NCBI GenBank assembly: GCA_000023185.1
Contig: CP001625.1
Coordinates: forward strand, 124,001 to 188,000
DNA length: 64,000 nucleotides
Direction: 5' to 3'
Origin: Rhizobium leguminosarum bv. trifolii WSM1325
GTDB taxonomy: Bacteria; Pseudomonadota; Alphaproteobacteria; Rhizobiales; Rhizobiaceae
Under the pieces are notes generated by a model, which did no database searches, was not told where the DNA came from, and saw only the letters and a list, made by a program, of their open reading frames with translations. The position numbers and the translations under genes are program-made. Positions 35,064-43,863 of the stretch are shown piece after piece (within the stretch, counting starts at the first letter, position 1; every line of letters begins with the position of its first letter).

Positions 35064-36043
35064 GTCACCATCGCCTTGAGGAAACCATCGGGCCTATCGC
35101 GGGTGGCGTCGAGCGCCTCGCCAAGGCCTTCGAGCGGATAGACGTGCGTATAGAGCGATGACGGATCGAGCCTGCCGGAGATCATTGCTGCGATCGCCTC
35201 GCGCATGCCACTGACATAAATCCTGGGATCGCGTTCGTGAGCATTGATGACGTCGATGCCACGCCAGTTCCAGAGCTGCATGTTGACTTGCCTCGGCCCG
35301 TCTTGATGGTATCCAGCAACCACCAGCCGGCCGCGCTCGGCGGTCAGCTCGCCGGCGAGATCGAGCGGCCACTGCTTGCCGACCGCCTCTATGACGCGGT
35401 GGCAGAAAGCACCGTTGGTCAATTCTCTCACAGCTTCGATGATCCGCCAGTGGTCGTCCATCGACACGGTCTCGGCGGCGCCCATGCGCTTGGCGATTTC
35501 AAGTGAAAACGGACGGCGCGAGATGGCAATGACGCGCGCGCCGGCGCCGCTGACAAGCTGCGTTAGCAAGGCGCCGAGAAATCCGATCCCGATGATGGCG
35601 ACGGTCTGACCCGCCTCGACGCGGCTGCGCCGGAATATGTTCATCGCGCAGCCGAGCGGCTCGCCCGGAAAGGGTTGGCCATCGAACGCCCGCGGCAGCG
35701 ACACGACCATGTCTTCATCGGCGATGTCGTGGGTGGCGTAGGCGTGATAGGTGAGCGCGGCGACGCGGTCTCCCAGGGCGAGGCCAGAAACCCCGTCCCC
35801 GAGCGCATCGATCCTGCCCCAGCCCTCGTGCCCGAGACCGCCCGGCTCCGTCGGAAAACTCATCCATTCCGGGCCGGCCCAAGGGCCAAGATTGGAAGCG
35901 CACACGCCCGACCCCTCGAGCCTGATCCTGACCTGCCCCGGCCTCGGCTGAGGAAGAGGTCTCTCTTCGACGGACACGTCTCCGGGACCGGTGATGATCG
36001 CCGCCCGGGTCGCACCCTCGGCTGCTCTTGCCAACATGTTCAT
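35057..36043 (-). CDS. Medium-chain (zinc-type) dehydrogenase
   Basis: MDR-family NAD(P)-dependent oxidoreductase of 328 residues. The GroES-like first part (PQPRPGQVRIRLEGSGVCAS) keeps the conserved Cys of VCASNLGPW and HEGWGRIDALGDGVSGLALG; the nucleotide fold is VAIIGIGFLGALLTQLVSGA. The structural zinc cysteines of classical alcohol dehydrogenases are missing. AGGAG precedes the ATG at 36043. It is translationally linked to the Gfo/Idh/MocA gene and its stress-type promoter (36146) is back to back with that of the epimerase operon, so both halves of the cluster should be expressed together. Confidence 0.85.
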   Translation of the reverse strand: MNMLARAAEGATRAAIITGPGDVSVEERPLPQPRPGQVRIRLEGSGVCASNLGPWAGPEWMSFPTEPGGLGHEGWGRIDALGDGVSGLALGDRVAALTYHAYATHDIADEDMVVSLPRAFDGQPFPGEPLGCAMNIFRRSRVEAGQTVAIIGIGFLGALLTQLVSGAGARVIAISRRPFSLEIAKRMGAAETVSMDDHWRIIEAVRELTNGAFCHRVIEAVGKQWPLDLAGELTAERGRLVVAGYHQDGPRQVNMQLWNWRGIDVINAHERDPRIYVSGMREAIAAMISGRLDPSSLYTHVYPLEGLGEALDATRDRPDGFLKAMVTC

Positions 36044-36145
36044 GAATTGCTCCTTCGTTTGGCACGGGCCGGCCTGCTAGCTGACAGGCGCCGGTGCCCG
36101 CTTCTCAATCCTCGAGAAAATATTTCGCTCACGGATTGGCCGCCG

Positions 36146-36170
36146 AACCAGCGACGCCGCCGGATGTTCC
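36146..36170 (-). promoter_or_regulatory. EcfG/RpoE2-type promoter, left half of glycan cluster
   Basis: Minus strand GGAAC (36166-36170), 16 bp, GGTT (36146-36149). Diverges from the promoter at 36214, 43 bp away. Confidence 0.7.
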
Positions 36171-36213
36171 GGATGATGTCAAAGAACATGTCAAAGAAGA
36201 TGACATTGAAGCC

Positions 36214-36238
36214 GGAACAATCTTCGCCGCGCTTGGTT
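36214..36238 (+). promoter_or_regulatory. EcfG/RpoE2-type promoter, right half of glycan cluster
   Basis: GGAAC at 36214-36218, 16 bp, GGTT at 36235-36238; 37 bp before the first epimerase gene of an operon that extends to the UXS-like gene and probably to the methyltransferase. Confidence 0.72.
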
Positions 36239-36275
36239 CGGCGGGTCATCTTCAACTTGAGCGAACGGAAATCAG

Positions 36276-37382
36276 ATGGCGATGATCCTTGTAACCGGCG
36301 GCTGCGGCTTTATCGGAAGACATGTTGTCGAGGAACTTCTCGACAACGGCTATGAGGTGCGGGTCCTCGATGCGTTGATCGATCAGGTTCACGGCGATGC
36401 CGAAACGGCGCCGCCCGAGGCCGCCGAAATCGTGCGCGGCGACGTTAGGGACAAAACAGCGGTCGAACGGGCTTTGTTGGGTGCCGATGGCGTCATCCAT
36501 CTCGCCGCTGAGGTCGGCGTCGGACAGTCGATGTACGAGATCGCCCGATATGTCGGCGGCAATGATCTTGGCACGGCGGTCCTTCTGGAGGCGATGATCG
36601 GTCGCCGGCCCAGACGCGTTGTCGTCGCCTCGTCCATGAGCGTCTATGGCGAGGGCCGATATGAGACCGCCGAAGGCGCGCAACTCGATCTGGTCAGGCG
36701 ACGCAGCGACCAGATCAGGGCCGCCCAATGGGATCCGCGTGGCGCTGACGGCAAAGACCTGAGGCCGGTCGCGACGGATGAGGAAAAGCCCGTCGATCTC
36801 GCCTCGATCTACGCGCTGACGAAATACGCGCAGGAAAAACAGGTCCTGATCTTTGGCGAAGCCTATGGCGTGGAGGCAGTGGCGCTCCGTCTCTTCAACG
36901 TATTCGGCGCCGGCCAGGCCCTGTCCAATCCCTATACCGGCGTGTTGGCGAACTTCGCCTCGAGGCTCGCCAATGGCCAGCCGCCTATGATCTTCGAGGA
37001 CGGCGAGCAGCGACGGGATTTCGTGCATGTGCGCGACGTGGCGCGCGCCTTCCGCCTGGCGCTCGAAAAACCCGACGCGCCGGGACATGTGATCAATATC
37101 GGCAGCGGCCAGGCCTATACGATCACCGAAGTCGCGACGCTTCTCGCCGACGCGATGGGCGTGCCGGAGATACGGCCCGAGATCATGAACAAGGCGCGCT
37201 CCGGCGATATCCGCAACTGCTTTGCCGACATCGCGAAGGCGCGCGAACTGCTCGGCTTCGAGCCGCGCTTCAAGCTGGAAAACACGCTCGGACCTTTCGC
37301 CGATTGGGTGAGAAATGCCGGAGCGATCGATCGCGGCGCGGAGATGAAACGACAGTTGGAGGAAAGAGGGCTGGTATCATGA
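36276..37382 (+). CDS. NDP-sugar epimerase, dTDP-L-rhamnose 4-epimerase-like
   Basis: Extended short-chain dehydrogenase of 368 residues acting on a nucleotide sugar. The NAD-binding TGGCGFIG is at residues 7-14; the catalytic serine region is VVVASSMSVYGEG and the YxxxK is in SIYALTKYAQEKQ. A long insertion between these (about residues 135-180) and QALSNPYTGVLANFASRLAN are typical of the WbiB/dTDP-L-rhamnose 4-epimerase branch. First gene of the operon; its stop overlaps the next ATG by ATGA. The actual sugar is inferred from similarity only. Confidence 0.85.
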   Translation: MAMILVTGGCGFIGRHVVEELLDNGYEVRVLDALIDQVHGDAETAPPEAAEIVRGDVRDKTAVERALLGADGVIHLAAEVGVGQSMYEIARYVGGNDLGTAVLLEAMIGRRPRRVVVASSMSVYGEGRYETAEGAQLDLVRRRSDQIRAAQWDPRGADGKDLRPVATDEEKPVDLASIYALTKYAQEKQVLIFGEAYGVEAVALRLFNVFGAGQALSNPYTGVLANFASRLANGQPPMIFEDGEQRRDFVHVRDVARAFRLALEKPDAPGHVINIGSGQAYTITEVATLLADAMGVPEIRPEIMNKARSGDIRNCFADIAKARELLGFEPRFKLENTLGPFADWVRNAGAIDRGAEMKRQLEERGLVS

Positions 37383-39421
37383 CTATATCCGCGTTCTCCG
37401 CCGGCACCGGCACGTGCTCGAGACCCTATGGCTTCGTCGAGTGGTTTCGCCCTGGCGAATACGAGCGGACGTCGCAGACGATCGCCGACGTCGGAACAAG
37501 CGGCGCCAGCTACTTGCGCACGCATCTGTCATGGGCTGAATATCTCGCTCCGGGAGGCGAGGCATGGTTTGATTGGCTGATCCCGAAGCTTGGGCGCGAG
37601 ATCGATCTCCTCCCCTGCATTCACTACACGCCGCCGTCCTTGTCCCGGACAGGACGGTCTTCCGGCGCACCGGCCGATCTAAAATCCTATGCCGACTTCG
37701 TCGATCACGTGCTCACCAGATATGGTCGGTATTTCAGCCATGTCGAATTGTGGAACGAGCCAAACAACTTGCTCGACTGGGACTGGCGCGAGGACAAGGA
37801 CTTCCTGCTGTTTTGCGAGATGGTCGGCGCCGCCGCCTATTGGGCCAAGCATCGCGGCTGGAAGCCGGTGCTCGGGGGCCCGTGCCCTTTCGATCCCTAT
37901 TGGCTCAACCTGATGGGCGAACGCGGCGTGCTTGGCGTCGTCGATGCCGTCGGCTTTCACGGTTTTCCCGGCACATGGGACAGCGAGGAAGGCACCTGGA
38001 GCGGCTGGGACATGCATCTCGGCGAGATGCGAAACATTATCGGACGCTTCAACGACAAGGCCGAGATCTGGATCACCGAAACCGGTTATTCGACCTGGCG
38101 CAACGACGAGATGGAGCAGGCGCGGCGTTTCGTGAAGGCTCTGAGCGTGCCGGCCGACCGGATGTATTGGTATTCCTGGCGGGATGTGCCGCCGGACGTG
38201 CCGGTGCAGGAGGGCCTGTGGTTCGACCCGCGGCATTACCATCTCGGTGCCGTCACCCACGAGAACCAGCCGAAGCTGCTCGCGCGCCTGCTGATGGAAG
38301 GCGGCGTCGAACGGCTCGAGCAGGTCGCCCGGCTCGCCACCCCCAACGTCGCCAAGGGAGCCGCCCCGATCGTCATCACCGGAGGCTGCGGCTTCATTGG
38401 CTCCAACCTCGCCGACAGCTACCTCCAGGACGGTGAAGACGTCGTCGTGCTGGACAATCTCGGGAGGCCAGGCGTCGATCAGAACCTCGGCTGGCTGACC
38501 GAGAGGCATGGCTCAAACGTACATCCGGTGCTTGCCGACGTGCGCGACGCCAGAAGCATCGAGGCAGCCTTCGCCGATGCCAAGGCGGTCTTTCACTTCG
38601 CCGCCCAGACCGCGGTCACCACCAGTCTCATCCATCCGATTGACGACTTCGAGGCCAATGCGCGCGGCACGATCAACGTGCTCGAATCGGTTCGCAAGGC
38701 GGGCCGACGTGCGCCGGTGATCTTTGCCAGCACCAACAAAGTCTATGGCGGGCTCGACGACCTCGCCATGCGCGAGGCCGAGGATCGCTACCTGCCGGTC
38801 GACGCGACCGTCCGGTCATATGGCATCGGCGAAGACAGACCGCTCGATTTCTGCACCCCCTATGGCTGCTCGAAAGGCGTGGCGGACCAGTATGTGCTGG
38901 ACTATGCGAAATCCTTTTCCATCCCGACGGCCGTGCTGCGCATGAGCTGCATCTACGGCCCACGCCAGTTCGGCACCGAGGATCAGGGCTGGGTGGCGCA
39001 TTTCCTGATCCGGGCGCTCGCCGGCGAGCCCGTCTCGATCTACGGCGATGGCAAGCAGGTCCGCGATATTCTTCACGTCGCGGATGCGGTTGCCGCCTAT
39101 CGCGGCGTCCTCGATGGCATTGACGGGGTCAAGGGCCGCGTCTTCAACCTGGGGGGCGGTCCGACGAACGCCGTTAGCGTGCTCGCGGTCCTGCGCGAGA
39201 TCGGCAAGCTGATTGGGCGCCCGGTCGAAACCTCCTTCGACGACTGGCGACCCGGCGATCAGTATTTCTTCGTCGCGGACACACGTAAGCTCCAGCACAC
39301 CCTTGGCTGGAGCGCGCGTGTGGGATGGGAAAGCGGACTGCGGCACCTGGCGGAGTGGCTCATCGAACACCGTTTCGGCGGCCGACCGATCCTGCGCCGC
39401 GATCGAAAGGTCTCGGCATGA
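37379..39421 (+). CDS. Fusion of glycoside hydrolase-like domain and CDP-paratose-2-epimerase-like domain
   Basis: Protein of 680 residues with two enzymes in one chain. Residues 1-325 form a (beta/alpha)8 glycoside hydrolase of the clan-A type: Glu127 in HVELWNEPNN is the expected acid/base and Glu234 in EIWITETGYST the expected nucleophile. Residues 329-670 form an NDP-sugar epimerase: ITGGCGFIGSN (333-343), FASTNKVYG and Tyr495/Lys499 in TPYGCSKGVADQY, closest in pattern to CDP-paratose 2-epimerase. The ATG at 37379 overlaps the previous stop, so the fusion starts there. No stop or frameshift separates the domains. A hydrolase joined to a nucleotide-sugar enzyme is unusual; the hydrolase may act on a lipid- or nucleotide-linked sugar, but that is speculation. 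Confidence 0.85.
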   Translation: MTISAFSAGTGTCSRPYGFVEWFRPGEYERTSQTIADVGTSGASYLRTHLSWAEYLAPGGEAWFDWLIPKLGREIDLLPCIHYTPPSLSRTGRSSGAPADLKSYADFVDHVLTRYGRYFSHVELWNEPNNLLDWDWREDKDFLLFCEMVGAAAYWAKHRGWKPVLGGPCPFDPYWLNLMGERGVLGVVDAVGFHGFPGTWDSEEGTWSGWDMHLGEMRNIIGRFNDKAEIWITETGYSTWRNDEMEQARRFVKALSVPADRMYWYSWRDVPPDVPVQEGLWFDPRHYHLGAVTHENQPKLLARLLMEGGVERLEQVARLATPNVAKGAAPIVITGGCGFIGSNLADSYLQDGEDVVVLDNLGRPGVDQNLGWLTERHGSNVHPVLADVRDARSIEAAFADAKAVFHFAAQTAVTTSLIHPIDDFEANARGTINVLESVRKAGRRAPVIFASTNKVYGGLDDLAMREAEDRYLPVDATVRSYGIGEDRPLDFCTPYGCSKGVADQYVLDYAKSFSIPTAVLRMSCIYGPRQFGTEDQGWVAHFLIRALAGEPVSIYGDGKQVRDILHVADAVAAYRGVLDGIDGVKGRVFNLGGGPTNAVSVLAVLREIGKLIGRPVETSFDDWRPGDQYFFVADTRKLQHTLGWSARVGWESGLRHLAEWLIEHRFGGRPILRRDRKVSA

Positions 39422-40524
39422 TCCGTCGACGAAACCGAATATTGATGACCCTCGACGCGGTTGGCGGTGTCTGGCGCTATGCGATGGATCTCGGTGCCGG
39501 GCTTCGGCGCGAGGGGATGGAAATCGTTTTCGCGGGCCTCGGACCCGCACCGTCGGCAACACAGACCAGCGAAGCGACAGCGCTTGGGCAACTGGTGTGG
39601 CTCGATGCCCCTCTCGACTGGATGGCGGCGAGCAGGGCCGAAATATCTGCCGCGCCCGCCGAAATCTCTCGGATCGCCAGAGACCATGGCGCCGATCTGC
39701 TGCATCTCAACCTGCCGTCCCAGGCCGCCGGGATCGGTACGCCGCTGCCCGTTGTCGTGGTTTCCCATTCCTGCGTCGTCACGTGGTTTGCCGCGGTGCG
39801 CGGGACGCCGGCGCCCCCCGACTGGGCCTGGCAGAGCGACGCGAACCGTGAAGGTTTCGACCGCGCCGATGCCGTGCTTGCGCCAAGCAGGAGCCATGCG
39901 GATGCCCTGGAGGCCGCCTATGGTCCTCTCTCCCGGCTGAAGGTGGTCCACAACGCCAGTCGCGTCGGGTCCGACCCGCGTCCAAAGAAGATTTTCGTCT
40001 TCGCGGCCGGGCGCTGGTGGGACGAGGGCAAGAATGGCGCGGTGCTCGACAGGTCGGCAGCGGTGATGCCCCTTCCCGTCGTCATGGTAGGTTCCTGCTC
40101 GGGTCCTAACGGACAGCGACTGCAGCTCGACGACGCCGACGATCGCGGGCCGCTGCCTTATTCGAAGACCATCGCCTTGATGCGGCGCGCGCAAATCGTC
40201 GTATCGCCATCCATCTACGAGCCTTTCGGCCTGACCGTCCTGGAGGCGGCGCGATGCGGCGCGGCCCTGGCGCTGTCCGATATCCCGACCTATCGCGAGC
40301 TATGGGATGGATGCGCGCTGTTCTTCGATCCGCATGATCCGAAGGCCTTGGCAGCCGCGTGCATGCGCCTCAGCGAAGACGAGCAATTGCGCGCCGAACT
40401 CGTCGTGCGATCGCTGGAGCGCTCGCGAGCCTTCAGTTTGGAACGGCATGCGGCAGCGGTGCTCGAAACCTATGCACGACTGATGAACGACAAATTTAAC
40501 CTGGTAGCGGCGGAGCAATCATGA
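39418..40524 (+). CDS. Glycosyltransferase, GT4-like
   Basis: Cytoplasmic glycosyltransferase of 368 residues with a GT-B fold. The N-terminal half opens LMTLDAVGGVWRYAMDLGAG, a typical GT4 acceptor-domain start; the donor half has the E-x7-E motif within YEPFGLTVLEAARCGAALAL. It probably adds one sugar from an NDP donor to the cluster's glycan. ATGA overlaps join it to the genes on both sides. Donor and acceptor are unknown. Confidence 0.88.
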   Translation: MIRRRNRILMTLDAVGGVWRYAMDLGAGLRREGMEIVFAGLGPAPSATQTSEATALGQLVWLDAPLDWMAASRAEISAAPAEISRIARDHGADLLHLNLPSQAAGIGTPLPVVVVSHSCVVTWFAAVRGTPAPPDWAWQSDANREGFDRADAVLAPSRSHADALEAAYGPLSRLKVVHNASRVGSDPRPKKIFVFAAGRWWDEGKNGAVLDRSAAVMPLPVVMVGSCSGPNGQRLQLDDADDRGPLPYSKTIALMRRAQIVVSPSIYEPFGLTVLEAARCGAALALSDIPTYRELWDGCALFFDPHDPKALAAACMRLSEDEQLRAELVVRSLERSRAFSLERHAAAVLETYARLMNDKFNLVAAEQS

Positions 40525-41651
40525 AATTTCTGTTTTACACCCATTCGCTGGTTTCCGACTGGAACCATGGCAACGCCCACTTCCTGCGCGGCATCATGCG
40601 GGAGCTGACCCGCCGCCATCACGAGGCGCTGGCGCTCGAACCCGAGCAATCCTGGAGCCGCGGCAACCTGCTTAGCGATCAAGGGCCGACGGCGGTCGAG
40701 AAGTTTCACGACATGTTTCCGCAGCTGCGTTCGCAAATCTACGGAGCGCATTTCGATCACGAGGCGGCGATCGCCGAGGCCGACGTCGTCGTGGTCCACG
40801 AGTGGACGGAGCCAGCACTGGTGGAGCGGATCGGGCGAGCCAGGCGCAAAGGCGCTGATTTCACCTTGTTGTTCCACGACACGCATCACCGGGCCGTGTC
40901 GGCGAAAGGCGACATCGCCGGACTGACGCTTGATGATTATGACGCCGTGCTCGCCTTCGGCGAGACGCTGCGGCAGCGCTACCTGCGGGCCGGTTGGGGC
41001 AGATCGGTCTTTACCTGGCATGAGGCGGCCGACGACGCGCTGTTTTATCCGAGACCGGAGATCGAAAAGACAGGCGATCTCATTTGGATCGGCAATTGGG
41101 GCGATGACGAGCGCTCCGCCGAGCTGATGGAATTCCTCGTCCGTCCCGCGCATGCGCTAGGGCTGAGGGCGACCGTTCGCGGTGTGCGCTACCCCAGGCA
41201 GGCGCTCGACGCTCTCGAGGACGCAGGCATCGCCTATGGCGGCTGGATCGCCAATGCGGAGGCGCCGCTCGCTTTCGCCGACCACAAGGTGACCGTGCAT
41301 GTACCGCGGCGCCCCTATGTCGAAAACCTCCCCGGCATTCCGACGATCCGTGTCTTCGAAGCGCTCGCCTGCGGCATCCCGCTGATCTGCGCGCCCTGGC
41401 ACGATGCCGAGGCGCTTTTCAGGCCGGGTAGAGATTACCTTGCCGCCAGGAATGGGACCGAGATGACCAGCCTGCTGCGCGAGGTGACGGCGGATGATGC
41501 TCTCGCGGCCTCGCTGATCGCATCCGGTCTGGAGACGATCCGGGCGCGGCACACCTGCCGGCATCGCGTCGACGAACTTTTCGCCATTCTGGAGCAATGC
41601 GGCACGGCGGGCGTCGTCGGGCGGTTGCAAGCCAAGGAGGCCGCCGAATGA
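40521..41651 (+). CDS. CgeB-like glycosyltransferase, copy 1
   Basis: Protein of 376 residues of the CgeB/Glyco_trans_1_2 type. It opens KFLFYTHSLVSDWNHGNAHF and its donor-binding region reads LPGIPTIRVFEALACGIPLI. CgeB of Bacillus is linked to glycosylation of the spore crust; related proteins occur in polysaccharide clusters. It is the first of three tandem CgeB-like genes that overlap by ATGA, each with the same opening pattern (S-L-V/S-x-W-N/G-N-G) and the same RVFEA/RLFEA segment. Activity as a glycosyltransferase is inferred from the family. Confidence 0.8.
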   Translation: MKFLFYTHSLVSDWNHGNAHFLRGIMRELTRRHHEALALEPEQSWSRGNLLSDQGPTAVEKFHDMFPQLRSQIYGAHFDHEAAIAEADVVVVHEWTEPALVERIGRARRKGADFTLLFHDTHHRAVSAKGDIAGLTLDDYDAVLAFGETLRQRYLRAGWGRSVFTWHEAADDALFYPRPEIEKTGDLIWIGNWGDDERSAELMEFLVRPAHALGLRATVRGVRYPRQALDALEDAGIAYGGWIANAEAPLAFADHKVTVHVPRRPYVENLPGIPTIRVFEALACGIPLICAPWHDAEALFRPGRDYLAARNGTEMTSLLREVTADDALAASLIASGLETIRARHTCRHRVDELFAILEQCGTAGVVGRLQAKEAAE

Positions 41652-42736
41652 AGATCGCCTTTTACGGATCGAGCCTGGTTTCCGCCTACTGGAACGGCGC
41701 CGCCACCTACTATCGCGGCCTGCTGCGCGCTTTGGCGCGGAAGGGCTACGACATCACCTTCTACGAGCCAGATGTTTACGACCGGCAGAAAAACCGCGAC
41801 ATCGATCCCCCGGAATGGTGCAAGGTCGTCGTCTATCAAGGCACCATCGACGCGCTGAGGCAGGTGACGGCGGCCGCGGCCGAGGCCGATATCGTCGTCA
41901 AAGCCAGCGGCGTCGGCTTCGAGGACGATCTCCTGCTGCAGGAAGTCCTTCGCCATGCCAGGCAAGGGGCTTTGAAGATCTTCTGGGACGTGGATGCGCC
42001 GGCAACGCTTTCCGAGCTGCGGCAGACCCCCGAGCACCCGCTTCGCAAGTCCTTGAGCCGGATCGACCTCATCCTCACCTATGGTGGCGGCGACCCCGTG
42101 ATCGACGCCTATCGCGGCCTCGGGGCAGCCGACTGCGTGCCGATCTACAACGCGCTCGATCCTCAAACCCATCATCCGGTGCAGGAGGAGGCGCGGTTCA
42201 CCGCGGATCTTGCCTTTCTCGGCAACCGTCTGCCCGACCGTGAAGCGCGGGTCGAGCAGTTTTTTCTCGAACCCGCGGCCCGCCTGCCGCGGCAAAGCTT
42301 TCTGCTCGGCGGGTCCGGCTGGAGCGACAAAGCCTTGTCGTCGAACATCGTTCACATCGGGCATGTCCTGACCCGCGACCACAACGCGTTCAACGCGACG
42401 CCGAAGGCGGTGCTCAATATTTCCCGTACCAGCATGGCCGAAAACGGTTTTTCGCCGGCAACCCGCGTTTTCGAAGCCGCAGGCGCCGGCGCCTGCCTGA
42501 TCACCGACTACTGGCAAGGCATTGACCTGTTTCTGAAGCCCGGCGAAGAAATCCTGGTGGCGCGCGACGGCCAGGATGTCGCCGATCTTTTGACCGGCCT
42601 GACATGGCAGCAGGCCAGGGCGATCGGACAGCGGGCGCTAAGACGTGTGCTTGCCGAGCATACCTATAGCAATCGCGCCGAGACCGCCGATGCCATCTTC
42701 CGCGCTCATGCCGCGCGAGCGGAGGCGGCCGAATGA
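41648..42736 (+). CDS. CgeB-like glycosyltransferase, copy 2
   Basis: Protein of 362 residues. Opening IAFYGSSLVSAYWNGAATYY, middle YNALDPQTHHPV and donor-binding region FSPATRVFEAAGAGACLITD mark it as CgeB-like, with moderate resemblance to its neighbours rather than recent duplication. The ATG at 41648 overlaps the previous stop. Probably adds a further sugar; no donor can be named. Confidence 0.82.
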   Translation: MKIAFYGSSLVSAYWNGAATYYRGLLRALARKGYDITFYEPDVYDRQKNRDIDPPEWCKVVVYQGTIDALRQVTAAAAEADIVVKASGVGFEDDLLLQEVLRHARQGALKIFWDVDAPATLSELRQTPEHPLRKSLSRIDLILTYGGGDPVIDAYRGLGAADCVPIYNALDPQTHHPVQEEARFTADLAFLGNRLPDREARVEQFFLEPAARLPRQSFLLGGSGWSDKALSSNIVHIGHVLTRDHNAFNATPKAVLNISRTSMAENGFSPATRVFEAAGAGACLITDYWQGIDLFLKPGEEILVARDGQDVADLLTGLTWQQARAIGQRALRRVLAEHTYSNRAETADAIFRAHAARAEAAE

Positions 42737-43863
42737 CCAATCCGCTCGATATCCTCATCCTCGGCCTCTCCTTGTCGTCGTCGTGGGGCAACGGTCACGC
42801 GACGACCTATCGCGCCCTCATCGGCGGCTTGCACGCCGGGGGGCATCGAGTGTTGTTCCTGGAGCGCGACGTGCCCTGGTATGCGGCGCACCGAGATCTT
42901 CCCGATCCCGACTTTTGCCAGCTCGTCCATTACAGCGACATCGAAGAGATGATCGAAAACCATGCCGATCGGATCAAGGCGGCGGACGCGGTCATCATCG
43001 GGTCCTACGTTCCATCCGGCGTGGCGGTTATCGACAGGATCGCCGCCCTGAAGCCCCGACGGCTGTGCTTTTATGACATCGACACGCCGGTGACGCTGGC
43101 GAAGCTCGACCGCGGCGACGAGGAATATCTGGCGCGCCGACAGCTTGCGACCTTCGACGCCTACTTCTCGTTTTCGGGCGGTGACGTGTTGGCGGGTCTC
43201 GAGCGCGGATACGGCGCGCGCAAGGCGATCCCTCTCTACTGCTCCGTCGATGCGAGCCGATATCGGCCAACGGACGAAGCCTTCCGCTGGGATTTCGGCT
43301 ATCTCGGCACCTATAGCCCCGACCGACAGCCAACGCTGGAGCGGCTGCTGATTGAGCCTGCCAGGCAACTGCCGCATCTGAGCTTCGTGGTCGCCGGTCC
43401 TCAATATCCTGAAAATATTGACTGGCCGGCGAATGTGGAGCGGATCGAACACCTGCCGCCTGCCGATCATCCGAGCTTCTACAGCCGGCAGCGTTTCACG
43501 CTCAACGTCACGCGAACCGACATGATCGCAGCGGGCTGGTCGCCGAGCGTGCGGCTATTCGAGGCCGCTGCGTGCGGCACGCCGATCATCAGTGACGAGT
43601 GGCGCGGCTTGAACGAGTTCTTCGCCGACGGTCAGGCGATCATCATCGCCAAAGGATCGGGGGATGTCGTCGACGCCCTGACAACCATCGCCGCCGCGGG
43701 GCGCCGTGCGCTCGCATCGGCCGCCAGGGCGACGGTGCTTGAACGCCATACCGGCGAGGTGCGCGCTCGTGAACTCGCCGCCGCCTTGCGAGAACTGCCA
43801 GAAGAAGGGGGAGAACGACAATCGTCCCCAGCCTCAATCCATTTCAGCTTAGGAGACGCATGA
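42733..43863 (+). CDS. CgeB-like glycosyltransferase, copy 3
   Basis: Protein of 376 residues. Opening ILILGLSLSSSWGNGHATTY, middle YCSVDASRYRPTDEAFRWDF and donor-binding region WSPSVRLFEAAACGTPIISD are CgeB-like. Part of the tightly overlapping operon (ATGA with both neighbours). Three related enzymes in series suggest a glycan with several linkages of the same general kind. Confidence 0.82.
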   Translation: MTNPLDILILGLSLSSSWGNGHATTYRALIGGLHAGGHRVLFLERDVPWYAAHRDLPDPDFCQLVHYSDIEEMIENHADRIKAADAVIIGSYVPSGVAVIDRIAALKPRRLCFYDIDTPVTLAKLDRGDEEYLARRQLATFDAYFSFSGGDVLAGLERGYGARKAIPLYCSVDASRYRPTDEAFRWDFGYLGTYSPDRQPTLERLLIEPARQLPHLSFVVAGPQYPENIDWPANVERIEHLPPADHPSFYSRQRFTLNVTRTDMIAAGWSPSVRLFEAAACGTPIISDEWRGLNEFFADGQAIIIAKGSGDVVDALTTIAAAGRRALASAARATVLERHTGEVRARELAAALRELPEEGGERQSSPASIHFSLGDA

